Shown in pieces: positions 5,456 to 5,534 of a stretch of DNA of 5,534 bases; within the stretch, counting starts at the first letter, position 1, and every line of letters begins with the position of its first letter. A program made the translations under genes and the position numbers. The notes under the pieces were generated by a model, which saw only the letters and a list, made by a program, of their open reading frames with translations, searched no databases and was not told where the DNA came from. This DNA comes from Pseudofrankia asymbiotica (GTDB lineage: Bacteria; Actinomycetota; Actinomycetes; Frankiales; Frankiaceae), in assembly GCF_001983105.1 (NCBI RefSeq), contig NZ_MOMC01000071.1:15087-20620 (forward strand), given 5' to 3'.

Positions 5456-5534
5456 AGTAACAATCTGAAGTCATTGGTGGACGAAGCGTGAAGACGACGC
5501 GCCACGGCACCCCGACTTCTCCGGGGCGAAGACC
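5456..5534 (-). promoter_or_regulatory. Probable upstream/promoter region of the surface-protein gene
   Basis: No gene is supported here if the surface protein starts at 5442. The stretch at about 5456-5485 is clearly richer in A and T than anything around it (minus strand CAATGACTTCAGATTGTTAC), as expected near a promoter. A TTCACG at about 5490-5495 could be a -35-like element, but no convincing -10 at proper spacing was found. The sigma factor responsible is unknown. Confidence 0.3.

Noticed and set aside
5510..5526. CCCCG/CGGGG short inverted repeat near the right edge
   Set aside because: With only 5-bp GC arms and a 7-nt loop, it is expected by chance at this GC content. It is too close to the edge to relate to a gene.

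Overview
The window is very GC-rich DNA with actinobacterial gene style: GTG starts are common, coding regions show strong third-position GC, an ECF sigma factor is translationally coupled to a membrane protein, and the GlmS is of ordinary actinobacterial type. It is most likely from an actinomycete. A Frankia-like organism is possible, but that is an impression and not proven here. Five protein-coding genes are supported, with no RNA gene, CRISPR array, transposase or prophage gene.

Left part (1-1922, + strand): an ECF-type RNA polymerase sigma factor, which may begin left of the window, overlaps by 4 bases a single-pass membrane protein with an extracytoplasmic beta-propeller-like domain. 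The arrangement suggests a sigma factor and its membrane partner or regulator. The membrane protein carries no classical zinc anti-sigma motif. A strong stem-loop at 1931-1972 separates this pair from the convergent genes to the right.

Middle (1986-4149, - strand): a complete glmS (glutamine-fructose-6-phosphate aminotransferase, first step of UDP-GlcNAc and hence peptidoglycan precursor synthesis) lies 57 bp downstream of a 92-residue, all-helical protein of unknown function. The gap between them holds a perfect 16-bp palindrome and a good glmS ribosome binding site. A 10-bp motif from that palindrome recurs just upstream of the small gene.

Right part (4150-5534, - strand): a 288-bp intergenic region contains two perfect inverted repeats, one of 24 nt and one of 54 nt. 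The 54-nt element has 12-bp perfect arms and nested internal pairing. It resembles either a terminator for the gene to its right or a dispersed palindromic repeat. Next comes a gene for an exported, membrane-anchored protein with a signal peptide, an Ig-like/DUF916-like extracellular domain, a low-complexity stalk built from an 18-bp tandem repeat, and a C-terminal membrane helix. Its signal peptide core is itself built from three perfect 12-bp repeats. A well-placed Shine-Dalgarno sequence indicates that translation starts at 5442 rather than at the longest-frame start of 5505.

No obviously new multi-gene system is visible. The best leads are the structured intergenic elements, the unknown small gene beside glmS, and the two in-frame tandem repeats in the surface protein.
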